A stretch of 64,000 nucleotides of DNA from NCBI GenBank assembly GCA_034522055.1, contig JAXHLS010000002.1, forward strand, positions 62,001-126,000, given 5' to 3'. The stretch's first letter is position 1. Every line of letters starts with the position of its first letter. The translations under genes were made by a program, and so were the position numbers. Positions 44,142 through 52,874 of the stretch are shown one piece after another. The notes under the pieces were generated by a model, which saw only the letters and a list, made by a program, of their open reading frames with translations, ran no database searches and was not told the origin of the DNA. Source of the DNA: Gammaproteobacteria bacterium. Its GTDB lineage: Bacteria; Pseudomonadota; Gammaproteobacteria; JAABTG01.

Positions 44142-45575
44142 TCAGGGCGTGCGTGGTGCCACGGGCGCGGTCTCAGCAACAGGACCGAGCACGACGGTGT
44201 CCGTGAGATACGTTTGCTCCAGCGCTTCGAGCCGGGGCGGATCAAGCCGGCCCGTCAGCGAGTCGATCCGGACCTGAGCAATAAGACGATCATAGACGGC
44301 ATTGGTGAGTTCGCGGCGGATCTCGAACACCCGCGCACGCGCCTCGAGGAATTGGACCTGGTCGCGCAGTCCGGAAGCGAGCGCTCGCTCGGTCGCCTCG
44401 GCGCGGGCCTCGGCGGTGTCAAGCGAACGCTGCAGCACCATGATGCTGCGCGTGGCAGTACGCAACTCGTTCGCGATGCGGCGGACTTCAACAAACGCCT
44501 GCCGACGCGCATCATCAAGCCGCGCCTGCGCGGCATTGGCGCGCGCCTGCGCTTCGTCGACGCTCGCCTTAACGCCGCCGCCGGCGTAAAGCGGAACCTC
44601 CAACTGCAAAAACACCCGCGTTTGCTTACCGCTGACGACCTGATCGGTGCGGTCGGTATCACTATGCCGTGCTTGCAGGGACACGGTGGGATAGTGGCCC
44701 GAGCGTTGCACCTCGATCGCGTCGCGCTGCACCGCGAGCCGTCCCGCGGCAACATCCACCGCGGGGCTTCGCTCCATAGCTTCCTGGACCCACTGGTTGA
44801 GCGTTTCCGCAGACGGTAGCTCACCGGCATCGACCCGTTCGACATCGGCGGCCTGCAGCACACGAACGGATGCGCCCACCAGCCGCTCGAGTTCGATCAC
44901 GGCCGCCTCGAGCGCATTGCGCGCGCGCTGGACCTGCGCTTCGACCTCCTCCTTGCGCACTTGCGCATCGAGCAAATCGATCCGGCTCGACAATCCCCGC
45001 TTATGCCGCCCCTCAAGCTGGTGCACGCGAACGCCAAGCGCCTCGAGCTCTGACTGCGCGAGTGCGAGATTCCCGCGCTCCCGCAACACGGTGAAATAGG
45101 TCTCAGCCACGCGCAGCATCAGCTCCTGACGGGTCAATTCAAGCTGGGTACGCGCAAGTTCGGTCTCACTCTTCGCACGCTCGACGCCTTTCCATGCCCG
45201 CCGGTCGTACAGCGGCTGGGTGACGTTGAGTCCGTAGCTGGTGCTGGTCTGTTCCAGCTCTCGGGTTGTCTGTTCGAACGCGAGTGTCTGTGGGTTTAGC
45301 TGCTGCCCCGTGGTCTCGAATTTCGAGTAGCCGAGCGAGCCATCGACCGAGATGCGGGGGTAGAGTTCGGCCTGGGCCTGCTCTATGGCCCGCCCCGCAG
45401 CGTCAATGGCGTAGCGATTCGCACGGGTCGAGGGTGCCCCGGCATCCGCCCACTGGACAGCGGTGGAAAGCGACAGCGGGGCGGCCTCCTGAGCATGCCC
45501 CTCCGGCGAAATTCCCCCGAAGGCGCCTGCGGCCAGGACAGCCAAGACAACGTAAGCAACTTCCAAGCGTGTCAT
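44142..45575 (-). CDS. TolC-family outer membrane channel of the type I system
   Basis: A 477-aa protein with a signal peptide (MTRLEVAYVVLAVLAAGAFG followed by an AQEA cleavage region) and two duplicated outer-membrane efflux repeats rich in coiled-coil helix: YPRISVDGSLGYSKFETTGQ, VTQPLYDRRAWKGVERAKSE, then YPTVSLQARHSDTDR and LQLEVPLYAGGGVKASVDEA. This is the trimeric beta-barrel and periplasmic-tunnel component. The start is the ATG at 45575; the longer frame to 45986 encodes no signal. It lies on the same strand as the adaptor and ABC genes but 444 bp away, so it may have its own promoter. Confidence 0.93.
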   Translation of the reverse strand: MTRLEVAYVVLAVLAAGAFGGISPEGHAQEAAPLSLSTAVQWADAGAPSTRANRYAIDAAGRAIEQAQAELYPRISVDGSLGYSKFETTGQQLNPQTLAFEQTTRELEQTSTSYGLNVTQPLYDRRAWKGVERAKSETELARTQLELTRQELMLRVAETYFTVLRERGNLALAQSELEALGVRVHQLEGRHKRGLSSRIDLLDAQVRKEEVEAQVQRARNALEAAVIELERLVGASVRVLQAADVERVDAGELPSAETLNQWVQEAMERSPAVDVAAGRLAVQRDAIEVQRSGHYPTVSLQARHSDTDRTDQVVSGKQTRVFLQLEVPLYAGGGVKASVDEAQARANAAQARLDDARRQAFVEVRRIANELRTATRSIMVLQRSLDTAEARAEATERALASGLRDQVQFLEARARVFEIRRELTNAVYDRLIAQVRIDSLTGRLDPPRLEALEQTYLTDTVVLGPVAETAPVAPRTP

Positions 45576-45803
45576 GTAGGCCGGTTCTCCAGATCTCTGT
45601 GCGGCAAATAGCCAGGCGCGGCCACATCGGCACGTGCCCCGGCTTTGGAATGCATGACGGCGTGGCACGCGACCACCGGGTTCAGATAATCTCCACCGTC
45701 GGCGAGGCCGACAGCATAACAACACGACCGCGACGCCGAAACGCCCAGCGCCCGTGCGGCGAATAAATGAGCATACACTCCACAACAGGCAGTGACAGCA
45801 ACC

Positions 45804-46919
45804 ATGCGGGTGCTCCATGTCTACAAGACGTACTTTCCCGAGACCCAGGGCGGTCTCGAGGAGGTTATCCGCCAAATTGCCCTCGAGACAACAGCTCGGG
45901 GTGTGACCAATCGCATTCTGACGCTTGCCGCCGATGGCGGGCCGACGACCATCGACCGCCCCGAGGCCCGCGTCGTACGCTGCCACCGGGACGCGGAGAT
46001 CGCCTCAAACGGTCTCTCGATGCAGGCGCTGCCCCGGTTTCGCGGCCACGCCCAATGGGCCGATCTCATCCATTACCACCATCCCTGGCCCTTCGCTGAC
46101 CTCCTCCACTGCCTCTTCCGCCCAAGCGCACCGGCGCTCGTGACCTACCATTCGGACATTGTGCGACAACGCCGCCTGTTCGCACTCTACCGCCCCCTCA
46201 TGCACCGCTTTCTCGCGCGCGTCGATCGCGTGGTGGCGACCTCCGGGAACTATGCGGCATCGAGCCAAGTGCTGCAGCGCTATCATCAAAAGACCGAAAT
46301 CATCCCCATCGGCGTCGATTCCGCCTCCCAACCCACCGCTACGTCCGCTGAAATCGCTGCGATGCGGGCTCGCGTCGGAAGCGGTTTTTTTCTGTTTATC
46401 GGCGTCCTGCGCAGCTACAAGGGGCTGGACACGCTGGTCGACGCCGCTACCGGGACGGACGTTCCCGTGGTCATCGCGGGCGATGGCCCCGAGCGCGATG
46501 CCTTGCAACGCCGAGCCAATGCGGCCGGGTCGGGTCGTGTGCATTTCCTGGGGCGGGTCAGCGACAGCGAGCGCTCGGCTCTTTTCGCTCTGGCCGGTGC
46601 GGTGGTACTGCCCTCGAATGCCCGCTCCGAGGCGTACGGTGTCGCGTTGGTCGAGGGTGCGATGAACGCGCGCGCTCTCATCTCCACGGAACTCGGCACC
46701 GGGACGACGTTCGTCAACCGCGACGGTGAGACCGGCCGCGTCGTTGCCCCGAACGACGTGCACGCGCTCCGCGCTGCGCTTGAGGAGTTCGCCAACCACC
46801 CTGAGCGCACCCGCGCCCTCGGTGTGGCCGCCCGTGAGCGTTACGAGCGCCTGCTCACCGCCGACCGTATGGGGAGCGCCTACATGGCGCTGTATGAGCG
46901 CCTTCTCGGGATCGCCTAG
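45804..46919 (+). CDS. Glycosyltransferase family 4
   Basis: A 371-aa GT-B enzyme. VLHVYKTYFPETQGGLEEVI is the acceptor-side glycine-rich loop, and FFLFIGVLRSYKGLDTLVDA the start of the donor-binding domain. VVIAGDGPERDAL is followed by LPSNARSEAYGVALVEGAMN, the E-x7-E motif of retaining GT4. The ATG at 45804 begins at the conserved N-terminus; a GTG 12 bp upstream is possible. No strong ribosome-binding site is seen. It is divergent from the TolC gene and probably mannosyl- or rhamnosyl-type, acting on the surface polysaccharide. Confidence 0.92.
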   Translation: MRVLHVYKTYFPETQGGLEEVIRQIALETTARGVTNRILTLAADGGPTTIDRPEARVVRCHRDAEIASNGLSMQALPRFRGHAQWADLIHYHHPWPFADLLHCLFRPSAPALVTYHSDIVRQRRLFALYRPLMHRFLARVDRVVATSGNYAASSQVLQRYHQKTEIIPIGVDSASQPTATSAEIAAMRARVGSGFFLFIGVLRSYKGLDTLVDAATGTDVPVVIAGDGPERDALQRRANAAGSGRVHFLGRVSDSERSALFALAGAVVLPSNARSEAYGVALVEGAMNARALISTELGTGTTFVNRDGETGRVVAPNDVHALRAALEEFANHPERTRALGVAARERYERLLTADRMGSAYMALYERLLGIA

Positions 46920-47309
46920 CCACCCTAGCCCTGCCCTGTCCCCAGATATCGCGCGGGGCGAATTGAACAACTGCGTTTACGATCCTGTTTTGCCAAGCTC
47001 ATACCCCACACACATCATCACCAAGTTCTGATAGCCGTACCACATCAGCTCGTGGCCGGGGGGTGGATCGCGTAATAGGGGACGTACCCTTAGGCATCCC
47101 CTCATTTTTAACGTGAAAGTCGCGAAGCACGAACTCCCCCTCTCCCTCTGGGACAAATCCGTCGGGAACGGATTTGAACGCGCCTTGGCGCGGCCCGCAG
47201 GGCGAAGGGTAGGATGCCCGGAGTACAGGGATGGGGTGAGGGAACGAACATGGCGATACGCGCTCCTCTTTCATCATCTTGGGCGGCGCGTATCGCCATG
47301 AGAGTTAAC
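46920..47309. other. 390-bp gap holding dispersed repeats and a long hairpin
   Basis: No gene seen. AACGTGAAAGTCGCGAAGCA followed by CGAACTCCCCCTCTCCCT (47111-47148) is a copy of a dispersed repeat also present inverted at 62892-62936. A 14-bp hairpin follows (see next entry). Confidence 0.6.
47250..47299. repeat. 14-bp perfect inverted repeat beside the IS4 transposase
   Basis: ATGGCGATACGCGC (47250-47263) and GCGCGTATCGCCAT (47286-47299) flank a 22-nt spacer, 10 bp past the transposase stop. There is no T-run. It could be part of the insertion-sequence end or a structural block to read-through. Confidence 0.75.
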
Positions 47310-48482
47310 TCAAATAATGCCGAAGGCATCGCGGAACACGCGGTGCTCGTGGAGGAGTTCGGTGAACTTCTCGAATAACGGGCGCAATCGCTCCTCAGGC
47401 CAATTCGGAATATGTTCGTAGAGCATCAGTCCCTGGCGAAACAGCGAGTGGGTCCGTCGCTTGACGGTGTTCGCCTTCAGCCAGCGATCGTAGCCCAACG
47501 CCTCTCCCGCGGCACCGAGCAGCGACAGCAAGGCGATGGCCAGTGCACTGACCAGCAACAACCGGTCGCGGCGCTCCGGGCGACTGATTCGGAGCGAGGG
47601 CATCCCCATGCCGAAGCGCAGATCCTTGATGTCGCGGAAGCTCGTCTCAATCCCCCAGCGCTTGGCGTAGTAGCCGATGAGCGTCTTGGCCTTCGCCTCG
47701 CGGTCACTGGCAGCCAGGCACCACGGCTCCTTCATGTCCTTGGCCTGCACACACACGACCGTGGCCACGGGCAGGGCTTGGGAGTCGGTTAGCGTCGCAT
47801 CGCGCAACGTGCGCGCCCGGCCATGGGCACCCACCCACTTCGCTGCCTTGCGCCGCTCGCCCTTGGCGTTGGTGATGTAATACTGGCTGCGCAACCGCAC
47901 CACATAGCCGAAACTCAACTCCTCGCTCAGCAGCTTCAACAGCTTGCAGTCCGCAAAGCCCCGATCGGCCACGATCGTCACCGACACCCCCGCCGGCAGC
48001 ACCTCATAGAGCCGACACAGCAACGCATCCTCGTAATCCGTCTGCCGACCCTTGAGGGTGGCGGCCTCCACCGTCTGCCACAGCAACGGTGTGGCACGAC
48101 CATGACGGGTCAGCATCGACAGCACCAGCGTCTCGTGCCCGTCATTGGCAAAGCTCGTCCAGTCCAGCGCCACCACCACCTTGGTACGTGCGCCGATAAC
48201 ATAGGGCACCCAGCACGCAAAGAACCTAGCGAGTTTGATGCCGCGGTTGCTCAGCAGCCGGTCCACCTGCATCACACCATGCTTGCTCAGCGTCCCCTGG
48301 GCATGCGCCAAACCCTGACCGATGGCGTGCACTGCCAGCGAAGCGCTGGTCAGCACCCCCCAGGCCGCGTTCGCCAGCGACAACACGCGCTTGGCGTGCA
48401 AGTCGCCGTCGAAAAGCCTATGAATGAACTCGATGATGTCATCCTGCCGAAGCGCCTGTGCTGCTTCATCGTCGGTCCTCAT
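47310..48482 (-). CDS. IS4-family transposase
   Basis: A 390-aa DDE transposase. KVVVALDWTSFAND has the first aspartate, VTIVADRGFADCKLLKLL the second, and YYAKRWGIETSFRDIKDLRF is the Y-(2)-R-(3)-E-(6)-K signature that defines the IS4 group and includes the catalytic glutamate. The start is the ATG at 48482 (MRTDDEAAQ). The frame is full-length, so the element may be active. Terminal inverted repeats could not be fixed by eye. It lies next to the first vapBC copy. Confidence 0.9.
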   Translation of the reverse strand: MRTDDEAAQALRQDDIIEFIHRLFDGDLHAKRVLSLANAAWGVLTSASLAVHAIGQGLAHAQGTLSKHGVMQVDRLLSNRGIKLARFFACWVPYVIGARTKVVVALDWTSFANDGHETLVLSMLTRHGRATPLLWQTVEAATLKGRQTDYEDALLCRLYEVLPAGVSVTIVADRGFADCKLLKLLSEELSFGYVVRLRSQYYITNAKGERRKAAKWVGAHGRARTLRDATLTDSQALPVATVVCVQAKDMKEPWCLAASDREAKAKTLIGYYAKRWGIETSFRDIKDLRFGMGMPSLRISRPERRDRLLLVSALAIALLSLLGAAGEALGYDRWLKANTVKRRTHSLFRQGLMLYEHIPNWPEERLRPLFEKFTELLHEHRVFRDAFGII

Positions 48483-48667
48483 GATGATTGTGAGGATTCC
48501 AATAATGATCTTCAGATCAACAAGTTGCAAGTCATTGTTGAGATTAAAAATGAGGGGATCCCTGAGAATCAGACTTCCATTTCTTCTTTTATTCCCCAAG
48601 GGAACGAGAATATCGTTCTCGCGAATGCGGGGACCCGGAACGAAATAGCCTTCAAGAGACAGGTGAA

Positions 48668-49081
48668 TTATGTAGCAGCCTGGCTGATCCAGTTTTGCAA
48701 GCGTAAACCTTCGACGCGTTCAAATTCTTTGAGATTGTTGGTCACCAATATCGTACCGATGCTGCGTGCATGACCGGCGATGTGCATGTCATTCACACCG
48801 ATGGCGCGGCCTTGTTGCTCAAGGTGTGCTCGAATATTGCCATAATGGTAAGCGGCTTGCTCATCGTAGTTGAGCACGTCCAAACGACTGCAAAAATCTT
48901 CTACCGCGTGGGCATTTTTGGAGACATGCTGGCTTTTTTCGACGCCGTGTAGTAATTCAGCCATGGTGATAGACGATATTGCCATGTGGCCTGCGGCCAT
49001 GTTGAATTTATCCAGGACGTCAATTGGGCGTCGTTTGATCACATAGATACAGATATTGGTATCCAGGAGATACTTAATCAT
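48668..49081 (-). CDS. vapC: VapC-type PIN-domain RNase toxin, copy 1
   Basis: A 137-aa protein. MIKYLLDTNICIYVIKRRP carries the first catalytic D, TMAELLHGVEKS the E, INDMH-like GVNDMHIAGHARS the third acidic residue and LVTNNLKEFERV the N/D-equivalent end of the pocket. This is the VapC branch that cleaves initiator tRNA in enterobacteria. It overlaps vapB by 8 bp. Confidence 0.92.
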   Translation of the reverse strand: MIKYLLDTNICIYVIKRRPIDVLDKFNMAAGHMAISSITMAELLHGVEKSQHVSKNAHAVEDFCSRLDVLNYDEQAAYHYGNIRAHLEQQGRAIGVNDMHIAGHARSIGTILVTNNLKEFERVEGLRLQNWISQAAT

Positions 49082-49316
49082 CTAATGATTCTTTTGGCGT
49101 TTCTATCTGCTCAGCTCGCTCCGGCAAAAAATCCTCTGTTACGGTGTTTTCGGGTGATAAGAAAAAGCTATCCCAGCTCTGCTCAACGGGGCTGATGACG
49201 CGATCAGGCCCTACCGTACGAATCGTGACTTGCTTTACCGATGCAGAAAACCGTACGGGCACGGGCAAACGGATTGCTTGCGTTTTATTGTTTTCAAACA
49301 CTTTTGTTTTGATCAT
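49074..49316 (-). CDS. vapB: VapB-type (AbrB-fold) antitoxin, copy 1
   Basis: An 80-aa protein. MIKTKVFENNKTQAIRLPVP is the swapped-hairpin DNA-binding N-terminus of VapB and the acidic C-terminus (PERAEQIETPKESLDD) would occupy the toxin pocket. The ATG at 49316 has GGGAGG 6 bp upstream; the longer frame to 49397 is upstream non-coding sequence. It overlaps vapC by 8 bp. Confidence 0.9.
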   Translation of the reverse strand: MIKTKVFENNKTQAIRLPVPVRFSASVKQVTIRTVGPDRVISPVEQSWDSFFLSPENTVTEDFLPERAEQIETPKESLDD

Positions 49317-49327
49317 AACCGCCTCCC

Positions 49328-49344
49328 ATATACGCAATGTATAT
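49328..49344. promoter_or_regulatory. vapBC operator palindrome, copy 1
   Basis: ATATAC-GCAAT-GTATAT, perfect 6-bp arms, 11 bp upstream of the vapB start and overlapping a likely -10 (TATATG/TATACT). This is the expected autorepression site for VapBC. Confidence 0.75.
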
Positions 49345-49410
49345 ACTAATGGTTTGGCGCAGCGAAAACAATCATTAGGTGAATTCGCCTCAGGCACTAA
49401 AGTATCGCCC

Positions 49411-49455
49411 AGGGGGCTGGGCTCCTACCTATCGACCAGGGGGCTGGGCTCCTAC
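49411..49455 (+). repeat. Two tandem REP-like stem-loops (unoccupied intron site)
   Basis: Elements of form CGCCCAGGGGGCTGGG / CGACCAGGGGGCTGGG, each followed by CTCCTAC. The second is the empty equivalent of the intron E insertion site. Confidence 0.9.
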
Positions 49456-49488
49456 ACCTACACCGACATCGCTCATCGAACCCGCCTG

Positions 49489-51406
49489 ATAGGGGTCGGG
49501 AAGGAGTGACCCTCCCCGCCCTCCGAACCGTGCATGCGGTTCTCCCGCACACGGCTCTCCAGTCGGTGGTTACCTCATCGGGATTGGCTCGCCAACGTCC
49601 GGGCTTCGGTCATGGTGAAAAGCCCAGCCGCAGCGAAGAACGCGTTCGGCCAGCGGAGATGGTCGGACTGACAATGACCCGCTCCCGGGCGCTTCTGCTG
49701 CTTGCGCAACAGCGCCCGTAATCGACGTCGGACAAAACCGTCCACGCGAGGAAAGGTCCACGGGTGCGCGTGCTGGAAATACACGAACCAGCCACGCAGC
49801 ATCGGGTTCAGGTCGGCCACAATCCGCGCCAGCGAATCCCCACGACTGCGCCGGGTTTTGGCCCGGACCCGGTCGTAAAGGGCCTTGCGGCTCTTCTTGC
49901 GTACCCACCGCCGTCCCGCTTCAAACCGGTACCCGAGAAACTCAAAGCCTTCCCGGGCTGCCGGCAATCCCCCACACGGGTCTTCTCCGGGTGCAGTTGC
50001 AGACCATTGGCCTCCACCCAGTGCCGCAACTCCTGCAGCGCCTCCTGGGCTTCGTCCGGACTGGCACACAGGATCACGAGGTCGTCAGCATACCGAACCA
50101 TCCGATAGCCGCGCTGGGTCATGTGTACATCCAGCCCGTGCAGGTACAGATTCGCGAGTAACGGACTGATCACCGCCCCTTGGGGCGAGCCCCGGGTCGG
50201 CGTCCAGCGCGCTATCTCCGCCGCCACGTCCTGGCGCAACCAGGCGCGCAGCAGGTCGAGGATCCGACCATCGCTGATCCGGTCCTCGACCCGGGCCATC
50301 AACGCTTCGTGCGGGATGGTGTCGAAGTACTGGGCCAGGTCGGCATCCACCACATGGGTGTAGCCCTCCCGAACCAGCCCATCCACTTCCCGCAGCGCAT
50401 CCTTGCACCCGCGACCCGGGCGAAACCCGTAACTCATCGGCAAAAACTGGTGCTCGAAAATCGGCTCGAGCACCCGCTTCATCGCCGCCTGCACAATCCG
50501 GTCCTTCACCGTCGGAATGCCCAGGGGACGCGTCCCTGTCCCCTTCGGAATCTCCACCCGACGCACCGCATCCGGTCGGTACCGTCCAATTCCCAGCGCC
50601 TCTCCCAACTCCGCCAGATACCGCTCGGCATGGGCCTCAAAACGCTGCACACTCTGGCCATCCACCCCCGCTGAACCCCGGTTGGCCCGCACATCCTGCC
50701 ACGCCCGTTCCAGGGTCTGGGGGCGATGCACCTTGTCGATCAGACTGAACCACTTCGTCCCTTGGACGCCGTTACCCAGCGCCGCCAACATGCGCTCCGT
50801 CCAGATCGTGCGGTCCACCCACGGCCATTCCACCGGGTTGGACGAGTCTGGCTTAGCCTCTTGCGAGACACTCTCGACCCTTTGCATACGCGCTCACCTC
50901 CTCCGGACTTCACCCATCCACCTTCCTGCCTCCCTTCCCTCGGCGCGATTTCTGTTCTTCGCGCTTTCCCGGCACCACCCACGGCTTTAGGCGGAGGACG
51001 CCCTCCAGCTCTTGGGTCCGCGTTTCCGCAGCACCTCGCCATGACCGCAGCAGAACCGTTCAGTACTACGAAGGCTCTGACTCCTGCCCACCGTCACCAC
51101 GGCGGTCAGGTCTCCCCGCTTCTCTCGCATTTCCTTCCCAGCGTTCCGTCTCCAACCACGGAGGGGACCCGAATGTCGCTTTCCACGCCAATCCCAGCGC
51201 ATCCGATGAGTTTCAGGCTTCACCTTCTCCTAGCGGGCTCGCCGTCCCGTACCGCCGAATCGAGTTCGTCATCCTACGGACCGCCAGTTCGCCTCCGGTT
51301 GCTCTCCACCCCGCCTCGCGACGACGCAGTTACCTTCGACTACGGGGCCTTGGCTTACCCCGACACGGACTCTCACCGTGCAGAAAATGCGCCTCCACGG
51401 ACGCAC
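49489..51406 (-). mobile_element. Group II intron copy D
   Basis: 1918 nt, 5' end GTGCG at 51406 and 3' end CCCCTAT at 49489. The 5' exon is a stem-loop repeat ending AGGGCTCGGCTCCTC, so the last exon base is C rather than A; the 3' exon starts with C. It lies between the two vapBC copies and is inverted relative to copy E. Confidence 0.93.
49575..50887 (-). pseudogene. Group II intron reverse transcriptase/maturase, frameshifted (copy D)
   Basis: Single visible lesion: the GGGG-to-GGG deletion at 49952-49954, identical to A and C. The RT half (359-aa frame with YADDL) and the maturase half (164-aa frame) are otherwise intact. It shares DVAAEIARW with copy E where A, B and C have DVVAEIARW. 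Confidence 0.9.
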
Positions 51407-51503
51407 GAGGAGCCGAGCCCTCTCGGCGATTAACCCTCGACCATCTCACCCCCACCGCCCAATCGGCCAGGGGGCTGGCCTCCTACACCTACATCCATCC
51501 CAA
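51407..51503. repeat. REP-like repeats between intron D and vapBC copy 2
   Basis: A reverse element (AGCCGAGCCCTCTCGGCGATT, the intron D 5' exon) and a forward element AATCGGCCAGGGGGCTGGCC plus CTCCTAC (51461-51486). Confidence 0.85.
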
Positions 51504-51568
51504 AACGAGAATATCGTTCTCGCGAATGCGGGGACCCGGAACGAAATGGCCTTCAAGAGACAGGTGAA

Positions 51569-51982
51569 TTATGTAGCCGTCTGGCTGATCCAGTTTTGCA
51601 AGCGTAAGCCTTCGACGCGTTCAAATTCTTTGAGATTGTTGGTCACCAATATCGTACCGATGCTGCGTGCATGACCGGCGATGTGCATGTCATTCACACC
51701 GATGGCGCGGCCTTGTTGCTCAAGGTGTGCTCGAATATTGCCATAATGGTAAGCGGCTTGCTCATCGTAGTTGAGCACGTCCAAACGACTGCAAAAATCT
51801 TCTACCGCGTGGGCATTTTTGGAGACATGCTGGCTTTTTTCGACGCCGTGTAGTAATTCAGCCATGGTGATAGACGATATTGCCATGTGGCCTGCGGCCA
51901 TGTTGAATTTATCCAGGACGTCAATTGGGCGTCGTTTGATCACATAGATACAGATATTGGTATCCAGGAGATACTTAATCAT
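51569..51982 (-). CDS. vapC: VapC-type PIN-domain RNase toxin, copy 2
   Basis: 137 aa, identical to copy 1 except one residue near the C-terminus (SQTAT for SQAAT). All PIN acidic residues are kept (D7 in LLDTN, E in MAELL, D in VNDMH). The near-identity means recent duplication or ongoing gene conversion, and the two antitoxins should cross-neutralise. Confidence 0.92.
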   Translation of the reverse strand: MIKYLLDTNICIYVIKRRPIDVLDKFNMAAGHMAISSITMAELLHGVEKSQHVSKNAHAVEDFCSRLDVLNYDEQAAYHYGNIRAHLEQQGRAIGVNDMHIAGHARSIGTILVTNNLKEFERVEGLRLQNWISQTAT

Positions 51983-52217
51983 CTAATGATTCTTTTGGCG
52001 TTTCTATCTGCTCAGCTCGCTCCGGCAAAAAATCCTCTGTTACGGTGTTTTCGGGTGATAAGAAAAAGCTATCCCAGCTCTGCTCAACGGGGCTGATGAC
52101 GCGATCAGGCCCTACCGTACGAATCGTGACTTGCTTTACCGATGCAGAAAACCGTACGGGCACGGGCAAACGGATTGCTTGCGTTTTATTGTTTTCAAAC
52201 ACTTTTGTTTTGATCAT
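51975..52217 (-). CDS. vapB: VapB-type antitoxin, copy 2
   Basis: 80 aa, same protein sequence as copy 1, same GGGAGG ribosome-binding site and the same 8-bp overlap with vapC. Its upstream region keeps the operator palindrome and is cut 110 bp later by intron E. Confidence 0.9.
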   Translation of the reverse strand: MIKTKVFENNKTQAIRLPVPVRFSASVKQVTIRTVGPDRVISPVEQSWDSFFLSPENTVTEDFLPERAEQIETPKESLDD

Positions 52218-52228
52218 AACCGCCTCCC

Positions 52229-52245
52229 ATATACGCAATGTATAT
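52229..52245. promoter_or_regulatory. vapBC operator palindrome, copy 2
   Basis: ATATAC-GCAAT-GTATAT, identical to copy 1 and equally placed before vapB. Confidence 0.75.
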
Positions 52246-52874
52246 ACTAATGGTTTGGCGCAGCGAAAACAATCATTAGGTGAATTCGCCTCAGGCACTA
52301 AAGTATCGCCCAGGGGGCTGGGCTCCTACCTATCGACCAGGGGGCTGGGCTCCTAGTGCGTCCGTGGAGGCGCATTTTCTGCACGGTGAGAGTCCGTGTC
52401 GGGGTAAGCCAAGGCCCCGTAGTCGAAGGTAACTGCGTCGTCGCGAGGCGGGGTGGAGAGCAACCGGAGGCGAACTGGCGGTCCGTAGGATGACGAACTC
52501 GATTCGGCGGTACGGGACGGCGAGCCCGCTAGGAGAAGGTGAAGCCTGAAAATCATCGGATGCGCTGGGATTGGCGTGGAAAGCGACATTCGGGTCCCCT
52601 CCGTGGTTGGAGACGGAACGCTGGGAAGGAAATGCGAGAGAAGCGGGGAGACCTGACCGCCGTGGTGACGGTGGGCAGGAGTCAGAGCCTTCGTAGTACT
52701 GAACGGTTCTGCTGCGGTCATGGCGAGGTGCTGCGGAAACGCGGACCCAAGAGCTGGAGGGCGTCCTCCGCCTAAAACCGTGGGTGGTGCCGGGAAAGCG
52801 CGAAGAACAGAAATCGCGCCGAGGGAAGGGAGGCAGGAAGGTGGATGGGTGAAGTCTGGAGGAGGTGAGCGCGT

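Larger units (their letters stand above)
48603..49454. repeat. 852-bp duplicated vapBC segment, copy 1
   Basis: It matches 51504-52355 with only a few substitutions. The segment begins at AACGAGAATATCGTTCTCG (itself a palindrome) and ends in the stem-loop repeat GGGGGCTGGGCTCCTA. Here that repeat continues uninterrupted into CACC. In copy 2 intron E starts exactly after the same A. Confidence 0.95.
51504..52355. repeat. 852-bp duplicated vapBC segment, copy 2
   Basis: Same boundaries as copy 1 (48603-49454), offset 2901 bp. It is bounded on the right by intron E and on the left, after 97 bp, by intron D. Confidence 0.95.

Noticed and set aside
45576-45986. Longer N-terminus for the TolC-type protein
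   Set aside because: The extra 137 residues contain no signal peptide or channel repeat, whereas the ATG at 45575 starts a clear signal peptide.
47250-47299. Rho-independent terminator
   Set aside because: The 14-bp hairpin has no T-run on either side and a 22-nt loop.
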